Shown in pieces: positions 41,924-50,348 of a stretch of DNA of 64,000 nt (its first letter is position 1; every line of letters begins with the position of its first letter). The notes below the pieces were generated by a model. The model ran no database searches. It saw nothing but the letters and a program-made list of their open reading frames with translations, and was not told the DNA's origin. The stretch lies in the NCBI RefSeq assembly GCF_009766005.1, contig NZ_LMUK01000041.1, positions 385,329-449,328 of the forward strand, in the 5' to 3' direction. Source of the DNA: Bradyrhizobium sp. S69 (GTDB lineage: Bacteria; Pseudomonadota; Alphaproteobacteria; Rhizobiales; Xanthobacteraceae). Both the position numbers and the translations under genes were made by a program.

Positions 41924-42862
41924 ATGATCGGCGTTCTGGTGTTTCCCGACTTTCAGTTGCTCGACGCCGCCGGCCCGATTTCGGTGTTCGAGATCGCCAG
42001 CCGTCTGGCCGGCGCGGCGCCATCGATCAGGACGATCGCGGCTGTGCCGGGGCCAGTGCGCAGTTCGGCCGGGGTCGAATTGCTGGCGCGAGGTTTTCGG
42101 CCGTCCACGGCGATCAGCACGCTGATTGTGGCCGGTGGCAGCGGCGTCAACGATGCGTCGAAATGCGACAAGACGCTCGGCTTCCTGCGCGCGATGGCCA
42201 AACGCGGCGTCCGCATCGCCAGCGTCTGCTCGGGCGCGTTTATCCTTGCCGAAGCCGGCCTGCTCGACGGCCGCAGAGCCACCACGCATTGGCAGCGCAC
42301 GCGGCAATTCCTCAGCCAGTATCCCAAGGTGAAACTGGAGCCCGACCAGATCTTCGTGCGCGATGGCGATATCTGGAGTTCGGCCGGGATCTCAGCCGGC
42401 ATCGACCTCGCGCTGGCGATGGTTGCGGAAGATCTCGGCGACGAGATTGCCAAGAAGGCCGCGCGCCAGCTCGTGCTCTATCATCGCCGCAGCGGCGGCC
42501 AGTCGCAATTCTCCTCGCTGCTGGAATTGAAGGCGCCGTCGGGGCGGTTCGGGCCGCTCTTGAGCTGGGCGCGCGAGCACCTCGATGCGCCGCTGACGGT
42601 GGAAGCGTTGGCCGAGCAGGCCGGCATGAGCACGCGGCATTTTGCCCGCGCCTTCATCGCCGAGACCGGCACCACGCCGTCAAAGGCGGTGGAGCGGCTG
42701 CGGGTCGAAGTGGCGCGCCAGCAGGTGCAATCCTCCAGCGAGGCGATCGAACGCGTTGCCGAGACCACCGGCTTTCGCGATCCGGAACGGATGCGCCGCG
42801 CCTTCATCCGCGCGTTCGGCCAGCCGCCGCAATCGCTGCGGCGAGCGGCGAGGGCGGGTTAG
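41924..42862 (+). CDS. GlxA family transcriptional regulator
   Basis: 312 residues: a DJ-1/PfpI-like N-terminal domain (IGVLVFPDFQLLDAAGPISV, RIASVCSGAFILAEAGLLDG, RATTHW) and an AraC-type helix-turn-helix pair at the C terminus (LTVEALAEQAGMSTRHFARA and RVAETTGFRDPERMRRAF). It begins directly with the DJ-1 domain, after a GAGG site. It is divergent from the isonitrile hydratase gene and probably controls it. Its overall sequence is closer to the fragment at the start of the window than to the 3412 paralogue in the DGRRA and SSAGISAGIDLALA blocks. Confidence 0.94.
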   Translation: MIGVLVFPDFQLLDAAGPISVFEIASRLAGAAPSIRTIAAVPGPVRSSAGVELLARGFRPSTAISTLIVAGGSGVNDASKCDKTLGFLRAMAKRGVRIASVCSGAFILAEAGLLDGRRATTHWQRTRQFLSQYPKVKLEPDQIFVRDGDIWSSAGISAGIDLALAMVAEDLGDEIAKKAARQLVLYHRRSGGQSQFSSLLELKAPSGRFGPLLSWAREHLDAPLTVEALAEQAGMSTRHFARAFIAETGTTPSKAVERLRVEVARQQVQSSSEAIERVAETTGFRDPERMRRAFIRAFGQPPQSLRRAARAG

Positions 42863-43110
42863 CTGGGGGCGGGAGCCGATCAATTCAGTTGGTCGGCGGC
42901 CGTCGCTTTGTTGCGCATTGCGGAGCCGGACTTCGCGGGAGGTCCGAAATGCCACGGCCAGAGGCCGAGGTTGCCCTGCCGTCTGGATATGAGGCGGATA
43001 CCGAAGAATCTTCAAAAGAATGCCGCTCGATGTCGGATTGCGGGACCCTGGTTCGTCTTCCGGGCGAGCCATCGGCTCATTCGGAACCAAAAATAGTCAG
43101 GACCCTCAGA

Positions 43111-43569
43111 ATGACTTCAATTACACCGTTCCTCTGGTTCGATAACAACGTTCCTCAGGCTGTGGCCTTTTACAAATCGGTGTTTCCCAACGCCAAGGTC
43201 GAAAACGTCAATGATTTTATGGCGACCTTCGAGCTCGAAGGACAACGGTTTAATGCCCTCAACGGCGGACCAAAGTACAGATTCAACGAGGCGGTTTCTT
43301 TCTTCATCAGCGTCGAAAGCCAAGAGCAGGTGGATTACTTTTGGGACCGACTAACCGCGGATGGTGGAGAGGAAGGCAATTGCGGATGGCTCAAGGACAA
43401 ATTCGGCCTTTCCTGGCAAGTCGTACCGACCGCGCTCGGCCGCTTTCTAGGTGACTCCGATCGCAACAAAGCCAATCGCGCTATGCAGGCAATGTTGAAA
43501 ATGCGCAAAATCATCATCGCCGACCTCGAAGCGGCGTTCGCAGGTGGAGCTTCGAATAATCCCGGATAA
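43111..43569 (+). CDS. VOC family protein (PhnB-like)
   Basis: 152 residues. TPFLWFDNNVPQAVAFYKSV, MATFELEGQRFNALNGGPKY and AVSFFISVESQEQVDYFWDR then KDKFGLSWQVVP are diagnostic of the PhnB-like glyoxalase/bleomycin-resistance (VOC) family. No enzymatic activity has been firmly shown for this group. ATG 43111 is chosen at the natural domain start; a longer frame extends back to 42163 but overlaps the GlxA gene in another frame. It is a single gene about 250 bp after that regulator. Confidence 0.92.
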   Translation: MTSITPFLWFDNNVPQAVAFYKSVFPNAKVENVNDFMATFELEGQRFNALNGGPKYRFNEAVSFFISVESQEQVDYFWDRLTADGGEEGNCGWLKDKFGLSWQVVPTALGRFLGDSDRNKANRAMQAMLKMRKIIIADLEAAFAGGASNNPG

Positions 43570-43689
43570 CTCTGGACGGCTTGCTGCCGGGATATTGAGA
43601 GGCGCCCCGTTGGGGCGCTTCAGCCGCATTTCCAAGCACGCCAGACCCCGTCACCCCTGGGATTCTCCGGCCGTGTTCAAGTCCGCCCG

Positions 43690-43850
43690 GTTTGGTTCAG
43701 CCCGATTATTTCCGTCTCCAGCAATAACGGATTTCGCTGGCGTCGGCCGGCATGTCGAGCCTTCATCGAATCCAGCGTTGGACTTCGTGCAAATGAGCCC
43801 TGGTTCTAATTCGTCTCCAACAGCCAGAGCTTGCGCGCGAGCTATCGTTG
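43690..43850 (-). pseudogene. Degenerate duplicate of the 3' end of the antiporter gene
   Basis: On the minus strand 43801-43845 reads LARKLWLLETN-stop, against LARKLGLLETD-stop at the end of the antiporter gene (45387-45425). The downstream flank also matches (GCAAATGAGCCCTGGTTCTAAT against GCAAATGAGTCTTGGCTCTAAT), and weaker similarity extends to about 43690. The rest of the gene is missing. Gap 43570-43932 is otherwise empty apart from a tandem repeat. Confidence 0.6.
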
Positions 43851-43902
43851 CGATCATTGCAACGGCGGTGCGGGCGGCGGCGAGCCGTGAAAGCTTGCAG
43901 GT

Positions 43903-43932
43903 CTTTTGCGAGCCAGACTTTTGCGAGCCAGA
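43903..43932. repeat. 15-bp tandem duplication
   Basis: CTTTTGCGAGCCAGA occurs twice in tandem (43903-43917 and 43918-43932), ending exactly at the stop codon of the solute-binding protein gene on the minus strand. Confidence 0.8.
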
Positions 43933-45129
43933 CTAGAGCGGCATTTTGCACTCTGTACCGGCGGGAAATGCCGTCGCCGCCGGGATGGTTGAAAGTATCT
44001 CGTACCAGGCATGCGGCTCGGTGAGCTGCGCCGAGCTTTTGACCTTGGCAATGTAAAGGTCGTGCATCACCATGTGGTCGCTGGCGCGGAACTCGCCGCC
44101 ATGCGCGAACATGTCATCGAATTTGTGCCCGTCCAGCGCGTGGATCACGGCATCGGATTCCGTGGTGCCCGCGGTTTTGACCGCGTTCAGCCATTGCAAC
44201 GTTGCGGAGTAGTCGGCCGCCTGAGCGGCGGTAGGCCGAAGCCCGTTGTGACTGCTGGTAAACCGGTCGGACCAGGCGCGGGCCGCGGGGTCCAGGTTCC
44301 AGTACCACGGCACGGCGGCCACAACCCCCGCATAGCCGTCTTTGACCCGGTCCACGTCGGAAAGATACAGCAGCGCCGTCGTGATGGTTGCTTTCAGCCC
44401 AGCCTTTGTGAGGACCGTGATCCCGACGTCGCCCTTTGCCGCGTCATCGAACACCGCAACCACATCGGGACTGAGACCGCTGATGTCGCCGAGGGCGGCC
44501 GAAAAATCCTGCTCGGTGTTCTGGGCGGCTACGACGACGGATTTAACGACCTCGCCGCCATGCGCGACAACGATGGGGGACATCAGCGCCGCGCCGCCTT
44601 TGCCGAAGCCGGTGTCCTCGGCAATCGTCGCCCAACGCTTGTTTTGGGGCTGTGCCATCAGGTAATTCGCGGTTGCCGTCGTGATGGAAGGCAGGTCGAA
44701 CGAGTAGTGGTAGAAATACTTGCTGCAAGCGGCACGGCTGAGGGCAGGGTTAGCCGCGATGGTGCTGATCGCGAGCTTTCGTCGCTCGGTGGCCACCTTG
44801 GAGATTTCGGTTGCGATCGGCGAGTTCTGCACATCCATCAGCAGGTCGGCGCCGGCATCATAGGCTTGCCTGGCGAGCGCAGGTGCCTCTGCCCCTTTGT
44901 TGTGATCGTTGAGCGCATCGACCAATACGGGTCGGCCGAGTACGGAGCCGCCGAAATCGGCAACCGCCATCCGCGTCGCATCCACTCCGCCACGGCCCGA
45001 TCGCGCGTCGTACAGATCGTCGTTCAGATCCGAGATCACGGTGATGCGGATCGGCGCCGGATCCGCCGCATGAGCGATGCCGCTGAGTGCCGTAGCCGCC
45101 AACAGGCAAACCATCGATTTAGAGATCAT
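43933..45129 (-). CDS. ABC transporter substrate-binding protein (branched-chain amino acid/urea type)
   Basis: 398 residues. Signal peptide at about 1-21 (VCLLAATALSGIAHA), then a Peripla_BP_6 / LivJ-type bilobed receptor: IRITVISDLNDDLYDARSGR, YDAGADLLMDVQNSPIATEI, AEDTGFGKGGAAL and DVVAVFDDAAKGDVGI. Several acidic residues near the start are unusual but fit this family. It probably binds an amino acid, amide or related solute in the periplasm. No permease or ATPase genes are next to it, so it is an orphan. It is flanked by a degenerate direct duplication of sequence from the neighbouring antiporter's 3' end. Confidence 0.9.
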   Translation of the reverse strand: MISKSMVCLLAATALSGIAHAADPAPIRITVISDLNDDLYDARSGRGGVDATRMAVADFGGSVLGRPVLVDALNDHNKGAEAPALARQAYDAGADLLMDVQNSPIATEISKVATERRKLAISTIAANPALSRAACSKYFYHYSFDLPSITTATANYLMAQPQNKRWATIAEDTGFGKGGAALMSPIVVAHGGEVVKSVVVAAQNTEQDFSAALGDISGLSPDVVAVFDDAAKGDVGITVLTKAGLKATITTALLYLSDVDRVKDGYAGVVAAVPWYWNLDPAARAWSDRFTSSHNGLRPTAAQAADYSATLQWLNAVKTAGTTESDAVIHALDGHKFDDMFAHGGEFRASDHMVMHDLYIAKVKSSAQLTEPHAWYEILSTIPAATAFPAGTECKMPL

Positions 45130-45386
45130 GCGACATCCTTCTGATCGCGATAATAGGAGGCAAGTTGCGCTTTGCAGCCTGCCGAACGCTGGAGACAGAT
45201 TACCCTATGTCTTCCGAGGCAAATCAAACCACGGTGAAGGCAGCGCTGTCATGACGGTGTGAACCCCACTCCATGCGAGGTTTGAATCAGCCAACGTCGA
45301 TTGCGGGGGATTTGCTGCCGTCGCTCGCGGCACGAAGCGATCTGCCTTTGGTTGGGTACGAGTGAGCCCGCAAATGAGTCTTGGCT

Positions 45387-46637
45387 CTAATCCGTCTCCA
45401 ACAGCCCGAGCTTGCGTGCGAGCCATTCCGTCGTCGTGGCCTGGATCAGGATCGTCATCAGGATCGCGATGAAGGTGACGGAGGCGATCATCGGCGCGCC
45501 CGGGGCCTTCATGCCGAGCAGCAGGCCGGCCAGTGCGGCTGGGATGACACCGGTCTCGCGGGTCCAGCACATGAACAGCATCTCGCGAGAGCTCCAGCGC
45601 GCGCGACGGTCCGGCAACGCGCACAAAAACACCGTCGCCGGGCGCGCCACCAGCATCAGCACGGCGACGACGGCGATGCCCTTGAGCCAGTGCTGGCCGA
45701 TCAGCACGAAATCGACCTGCGTGCCAAGCAGGATGAAAATGAACAGGCGCATGATGAACGCCGTGGTCGAAACGAATTCGTCGAGCTTTTGCGCTTCGCC
45801 GGCCTCCATCTTGAAGCCGAACGTCTCCTTGTTACCGAGCATGATACCGAATACGAACACCGCCATGAAGCCTGAGGCCTGCAAACCGTCGGCGGCGAAA
45901 TAGGCGGCGATCACCGCGGCCAGCGTGACGACCGGCGCATATTCGGCCAGGAAGGCCCATTTTTCGTGGGCGATCAGCAGCGCGGCGAAGTAGCCAAGCG
46001 CAATGCCGGCGACGATGCCGATGACGGATTGCTTGAGAAGATCGACGATCGAATCCGTCAGCGAGAATTTTTCACCTCCGATCGCGACCGCCAGCACCGT
46101 GAAAGTCAGGATCGCAGCCATCGCGTCGTTGAACGCGGATTCGCTCATCACGGTCTGCGCCACCCGGTCGCGAATTCGGACCTGGCGGAAAATCGGCACC
46201 AGCGTCGCCGGATCGGTCGAGGCGATGGTGGCGGCCAGCAGCGCCGCCACGCCGAGCGGAATACCGAGAATGAAATGAGCGGCAATGCCGGTGATGCCGG
46301 CGGTGATCAGCACGCCAATTGTGGCGATCACGACAATGGTGATCCAGACCTGTTTCAGGACTTGCAGGCGCAACGCTGCGCCGCCATCGAACAGGATGTA
46401 GCTGGCGCCGAACAACAGGATGATCTCGTTCAGCGCAGAGTCGGCCTTGATGTCGATCAGTCCCAGCGCCTGCGGGCCGAGCGCGATGCCGACCACCAGA
46501 AACACCGCGACGTCGGGAATCCTGATCTTCTGCGCGACAAAGGCGGCGAGCGTGCCTACGGCCAGAATGAGGCCGCATGACAGCAAAATATGCCTGGCGA
46601 TTTCGATGGAGGCGGAAGTTTCCAATGGGCGGTCCAA
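45387..46637 (-). CDS. Cation:proton antiporter (CPA1/NhaP-like)
   Basis: 416 residues with about 12 membrane segments. IRIPDVAVFLVVGIALGPQA opens the Na+/H+ exchanger fold; TIASTDPATLVPIFRQVRIR and MSESAFNDAMAAILTF contain the Asp and Asn-Asp residues of the ion-binding site. It exchanges Na+ or K+ for protons at the inner membrane. No ATG fits: the frame opens at a TTG at 46635-46637, 27 bases after an in-frame stop, without a Shine-Dalgarno site, so the start is uncertain. Confidence 0.9.
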   Translation of the reverse strand: MDRPLETSASIEIARHILLSCGLILAVGTLAAFVAQKIRIPDVAVFLVVGIALGPQALGLIDIKADSALNEIILLFGASYILFDGGAALRLQVLKQVWITIVVIATIGVLITAGITGIAAHFILGIPLGVAALLAATIASTDPATLVPIFRQVRIRDRVAQTVMSESAFNDAMAAILTFTVLAVAIGGEKFSLTDSIVDLLKQSVIGIVAGIALGYFAALLIAHEKWAFLAEYAPVVTLAAVIAAYFAADGLQASGFMAVFVFGIMLGNKETFGFKMEAGEAQKLDEFVSTTAFIMRLFIFILLGTQVDFVLIGQHWLKGIAVVAVLMLVARPATVFLCALPDRRARWSSREMLFMCWTRETGVIPAALAGLLLGMKAPGAPMIASVTFIAILMTILIQATTTEWLARKLGLLETD

Positions 46638-46859
46638 AAAGTTGATGCGGATGTCATCTCGTCAGACGACAATCCGCCCACAACAACGCTGCCTGACACG
46701 CCACGACTTGGCAAGCGCGCCAGCGGCCGGCAACTGACAGTCTTATGAGGGGGACGCCATGAATGTCGCGTGCCAACGCGGACGAGTTGCTTGCGCGATC
46801 GAGGCCTTCCGTGATCCGCGCGCTCTGACACCAATGGAGTTTGGTTTGGCGGTCCAAAA

Positions 46860-47171
46860 TTATCGGTCAGATCCTGGAATCAAAGCCCCGTTGGAATCGA
46901 ACTGCGCCGCGTGAGGAACATACGCATCGGAAGATGAGTCGTCGTCCTGTATGTGCTCAATGTAGTTGAACCGCCAGCCGTGCGCCAGCATGCAACTGTT
47001 GAAGGCACGGCTCTCGTAAGCCTGCTGGTGTAAGGGATCGCATTTCTCGGTCGCGGTATCACTGCTGTCGTGCTGTTGGCGGTTTCGCACATCATGGTAG
47101 TGGTACATGATGGTGGCGTTCGCTGAGAGCGTGCTTATGAGCAGGGCCGGGATGATGATGAGGGCACGCAT
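46860..47171 (-). CDS. Small secreted hypothetical protein
   Basis: 103 residues. A signal peptide at about 1-19 (RALIIIPALLISTLSANA), then a His/Asp-rich mature part (TIMYHYHDVRNRQQHD) with Cys in EKCDPLHQ and FNSCMLAHGWRFNYIE. I do not recognise the family; the CMLAHGW block resembles small periplasmic proteins of rhizobia. AGGAGA precedes the ATG at 47171. It is a single gene. Confidence 0.65.
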   Translation of the reverse strand: MRALIIIPALLISTLSANATIMYHYHDVRNRQQHDSSDTATEKCDPLHQQAYESRAFNSCMLAHGWRFNYIEHIQDDDSSSDAYVPHAAQFDSNGALIPGSDR

Positions 47172-47252
47172 GATGTTCTCCTGTGAACATCTGTCGGCGC
47201 CCGCCACGGGTAAGTTCGATCGGTTACGCAAACGTAATCTGGTCTGAAGCGG

Positions 47253-48200
47253 TCAGTTCAACGTCCTCAACCAGACCCCGATGTCGCTGGCGGCGACGTT
47301 GGCCTGTTGCAGCAATTTTCCCATGGTGAAGAAGCCGTGGAATTGGCCGGGGAAGGTCCGGTACGTCACGGCGACGCCGGAATCTTTCAGGCGCGCGGCG
47401 TATTCATTGCCTTCGTCGCGCAGCGGGTCGGCGCCTGCCGTGAGCACATAGGCCGGCGGCAGCCCCGCCAGTGTTTTGGCGCGGGCCGGCGAGGCGCGCC
47501 AGTCCTGGCCGTCGGCTGCGCTGTTGAGATAATGATCGCGGAACCATTTTATAACCGTGTGGGTCAGGAGAATGCTGGTCTCGGGTTCGCGATGCGAGGG
47601 ATGGGTCATCGCGAAGTCGGTCGCGGGGTAGATCAGTACCTGACCGGCGATCCCAGGACCGTTGCCGTCGCGCGCCGATAGCGCGACCACCGCGGCGAGA
47701 TTGCCGCCGGCACTGTCGCCGCCGACCATCAGCCGCGATGCGTCGATGCCGAGCGATGCGGCGTTGCCGGCGATCCATGTCGTCGCATTGATCGCATCAT
47801 CGACCGCGGCGGGAAACTTGTGCTCGGGCGCCAGCCGGTAATCGACCGAGATCACGATCAGTTCGCCTTCATGGGCGAGCTTGCGACACACCACGTCGTG
47901 CGAGTCGAGATCGCCGATCACCCAGCCGCCGCCGTGAAAGAACACCAGGCACGGCGCGAGGCCATTGGCTTGCCGCAGCTTGATCGGCCTGTAGATGCGC
48001 GCGGGAATGGCGCCCGCCGGGGAGGGGATCGAAAGCGCCGCAACCGACTTCAGTTCGGGCGGCTCAGGATTGGTGACGGGGCAGGCCTGCAAATAGAACG
48101 TGCGCGCCTCGGACGGGGTCAACGTCTCGTAGGCCGGGCGTCCCGCCTCCTGGAACGCTTTGTAGACCGCGGCGGAATCGGCATCGAGTACAACGGGCAT
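47253..48200 (-). CDS. Alpha/beta hydrolase, hormone-sensitive lipase-like esterase
   Basis: 315 residues. The HSL family oxyanion motif FFHGGGWVIGD, the nucleophile elbow VGGDSAGGNLAA, the Asp of GADPLRDEG and the His of QFHGFFTMG make a complete catalytic set. VDYRLAPEHKFPAAVDDA is also typical. It hydrolyses short acyl or aryl esters. It lies 49 bp from the SDR gene at 48250 on the same strand, which suggests an operon and a linked pathway. Confidence 0.94.
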   Translation of the reverse strand: MPVVLDADSAAVYKAFQEAGRPAYETLTPSEARTFYLQACPVTNPEPPELKSVAALSIPSPAGAIPARIYRPIKLRQANGLAPCLVFFHGGGWVIGDLDSHDVVCRKLAHEGELIVISVDYRLAPEHKFPAAVDDAINATTWIAGNAASLGIDASRLMVGGDSAGGNLAAVVALSARDGNGPGIAGQVLIYPATDFAMTHPSHREPETSILLTHTVIKWFRDHYLNSAADGQDWRASPARAKTLAGLPPAYVLTAGADPLRDEGNEYAARLKDSGVAVTYRTFPGQFHGFFTMGKLLQQANVAASDIGVWLRTLN

Positions 48201-48249
48201 GCTGGCAAAACCTTTTGGGTTGGCAAAACTCTACGATTGAATCCAAGCG

Positions 48250-49029
48250 TCAGGCAGCCGTGCGGCCGCCGTCCACGGTATAGGCCGAGCCCGAGACATA
48301 GCTTGCTTCGTCGGAGGCCAGGAACGCCACGATCGAGGCGACTTCGGAAGCGTGGCCGAGCCGCCGCGCCGGAATACGCTCGACGATCTTTTCGTTCGGG
48401 GTCGGCGCGTTGCCGGGATTGCGGCCCTCGATGATCGCGCTCAGCATCCGGCTGTCGATCATGCCCGGGCAGACGCAATTGACGCGCACGCCGGTCGCGG
48501 TGCATTCCCACGCCGCGCTCTTGGTCAGCCCGATCACGGCATGCTTGCTGGCGCTGTACACCGCGATGTGCGGCGATCCCACCAGGCCCGCGATCGAGGC
48601 GGTGTTGATGATGCTGCCGCTGTCGTTCTTCAGCATCACCGGCAGCACGTGCTTCATCCCCAGGAACACGCCGACCACATTGACGTCGAGCACCCGGCGA
48701 AACGATTCAAGCGAATACTCAGTGATCGGCTTGACGTCGCCCTCGACGCCGGCGTTGTTGTAGAACACGTCGATGGTGCCGAAGCGGTCGAGGCAGGCCT
48801 GGACGTAGCCGGCGACCTCGTCCTCCTGCGTGACATCGGCGGTGACGGCGAGCGCTTCGGCCGCGGGCGGCAGATCCTTGATCGCGGCGGAGAGGTCCTC
48901 GCGCTTGCGGTCGACTGCGACAATTCGCGCGCCGCGTTCGGCCAACAGCCGCATGGTCGCGGTGCCGATGATACCGGCCGCGCCGGTCACGACGGCGACC
49001 TTGCCGTCCAGACGAATTCGATCGGGCAT
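48250..49029 (-). CDS. SDR family oxidoreductase
   Basis: 259 residues with VVTGAAGIIGTATMRLLAER, YNNAGVEGD, IINTASIAGL and the catalytic VYSASKHAV, followed by RVNCVCPGMID. The DGGRTAA C terminus is a typical classical SDR end. NAD(H) or NADP(H) dependent; substrate unknown. It lies upstream of the HSL-type esterase on the same strand, so the pair may act on the same ester-alcohol substrate. Confidence 0.93.
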   Translation of the reverse strand: MPDRIRLDGKVAVVTGAAGIIGTATMRLLAERGARIVAVDRKREDLSAAIKDLPPAAEALAVTADVTQEDEVAGYVQACLDRFGTIDVFYNNAGVEGDVKPITEYSLESFRRVLDVNVVGVFLGMKHVLPVMLKNDSGSIINTASIAGLVGSPHIAVYSASKHAVIGLTKSAAWECTATGVRVNCVCPGMIDSRMLSAIIEGRNPGNAPTPNEKIVERIPARRLGHASEVASIVAFLASDEASYVSGSAYTVDGGRTAA

Positions 49030-49267
49030 GTCCTAACGTTTCCCCAGTTGTTCCGGTTGTCCCGGATTTTGATGGCCGGCGCGCGGGACGCGACCGGCTT
49101 TGATCATCTGGATTATTTCATGCGCCGTCAGGGCTGACCAGTGGGGGCGGCTGAGGCGGATAACCCGCCCTTTCCCCGCCGTATTCGGCGTGTTAACCGG
49201 TTGCCCTTGGGGGGCTGATCAATTTTACAATGGCCCTAGCCCGATTCGCCCTTTAAAGCCGCGCGAG

Positions 49268-50254
49268 ATGCTTCGAACCATTGCCCTGACTGGCTTTGCG
49301 GCCTTGCTTGCCGCCACATCGATTGCGCTTGCGCCGCCCGCGCGGGCGCAGATCGGCAATATTTTCTCCGATCCCGCGCCGCGCCCGCCCGGCAATGTCC
49401 CCCGGGGCAATCAGCAGGCCGCACCGGACGACGAGGAAGAGGTTCCGGAACTTCCGCAGGGCCGGCTGCTACCAGCCCCCAACCGGCCGCTGCCGCCGGC
49501 GCAGGGTGTTCCCGCGCCGGGCTCGGTGCAGTCGCAGCCCTTGGCGCCGCCGCCGGGTACCACCATCATTCCGCAGAATGCGCCATCGGGCGTCGCGGTC
49601 ACACCGCCGCAGCCCGGCCAGGGACCCGGAGCAGTCGCGGTTGCGCCGTCCGGGCGCAATGCGCAGCCGGGGCAGGGCCAGGCCAAGGGCGTGCCGCAGG
49701 CGCCGCCGACGCTGCAGCCGGGCGATGAGGTCGTCACCGAGCCGCCGGCGCAGAAGATCATCAACAAGAAGGCGAGTTTTTCGGGCCTCGACAAGATCAC
49801 CGGGCGCATCATCAATTTCGACGAGGATATCGGCGAGACCGTTCAGTTTGGCGCGCTGCGGGTCAAGACCGACGCCTGCTACACCCGCCCGGCCACCGAA
49901 TCCGCCAACACCGATGCCTTTGTCGAGGTCGACGAGATCACGCTGCAGGGCGAGGTGAAGCGGATCTTTTCCGGCTGGATGTTCGCGGCAAGCCCCGGCC
50001 TGCACGGTGTCGAGCATCCGATCTATGATATCTGGCTGACCGACTGCAAAGGCCCCGAGACCACCATCGTCAGCGCGCAGCCCGATACGCCGAAACCGGC
50101 CGCCGCGCCGCCGCCGGCGCAAAAGCGCGCGGCACCGCGACAGGCCCCGCGTCCACCACCGCCGCCGGTGCAGCAGCAGACCCAACAACAGCAGCCTCCG
50201 CCGCCGCCCCCGCCGCAGCAAAACGGCGGCTTGTTCGGGATTTTCCGGCAGTAA
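49268..50254 (+). CDS. DUF2155 domain-containing protein
   Basis: 328 residues. Signal peptide at about 1-27 (LLAATSIALAPPARAQ), a long Pro/Gln/Ala-rich region, the conserved DUF2155 block KITGRIINFDEDIGETVQFG, LRVKTDACYTRPATESANTD, GEVKRIFSGWMFAASPGLHG with Cys residues, and a Pro/Gln tail. The family is alphaproteobacterial, periplasmic and of unknown function, commonly encoded near aat and accBC, which here lie 6-12 kb downstream. ATG 49268 is preferred to 49100 because it starts the signal peptide. Confidence 0.9.
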   Translation: MLRTIALTGFAALLAATSIALAPPARAQIGNIFSDPAPRPPGNVPRGNQQAAPDDEEEVPELPQGRLLPAPNRPLPPAQGVPAPGSVQSQPLAPPPGTTIIPQNAPSGVAVTPPQPGQGPGAVAVAPSGRNAQPGQGQAKGVPQAPPTLQPGDEVVTEPPAQKIINKKASFSGLDKITGRIINFDEDIGETVQFGALRVKTDACYTRPATESANTDAFVEVDEITLQGEVKRIFSGWMFAASPGLHGVEHPIYDIWLTDCKGPETTIVSAQPDTPKPAAAPPPAQKRAAPRQAPRPPPPPVQQQTQQQQPPPPPPPQQNGGLFGIFRQ

Positions 50255-50348
50255 GAGCGTTCGAGTTCGCTTCACGACGTCTAAGCGTTCGGCGTGAAGG
50301 GCCGCGCGGCGCGTGCAGGTCGAACGCTGCGTGGATTGGACGGCAAAC

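Noticed and set aside
42163..43110. Long upstream extension of the VOC protein frame
   Set aside because: It overlaps the GlxA gene in another frame. The VOC domain begins at 43111, so the extension is not coding.
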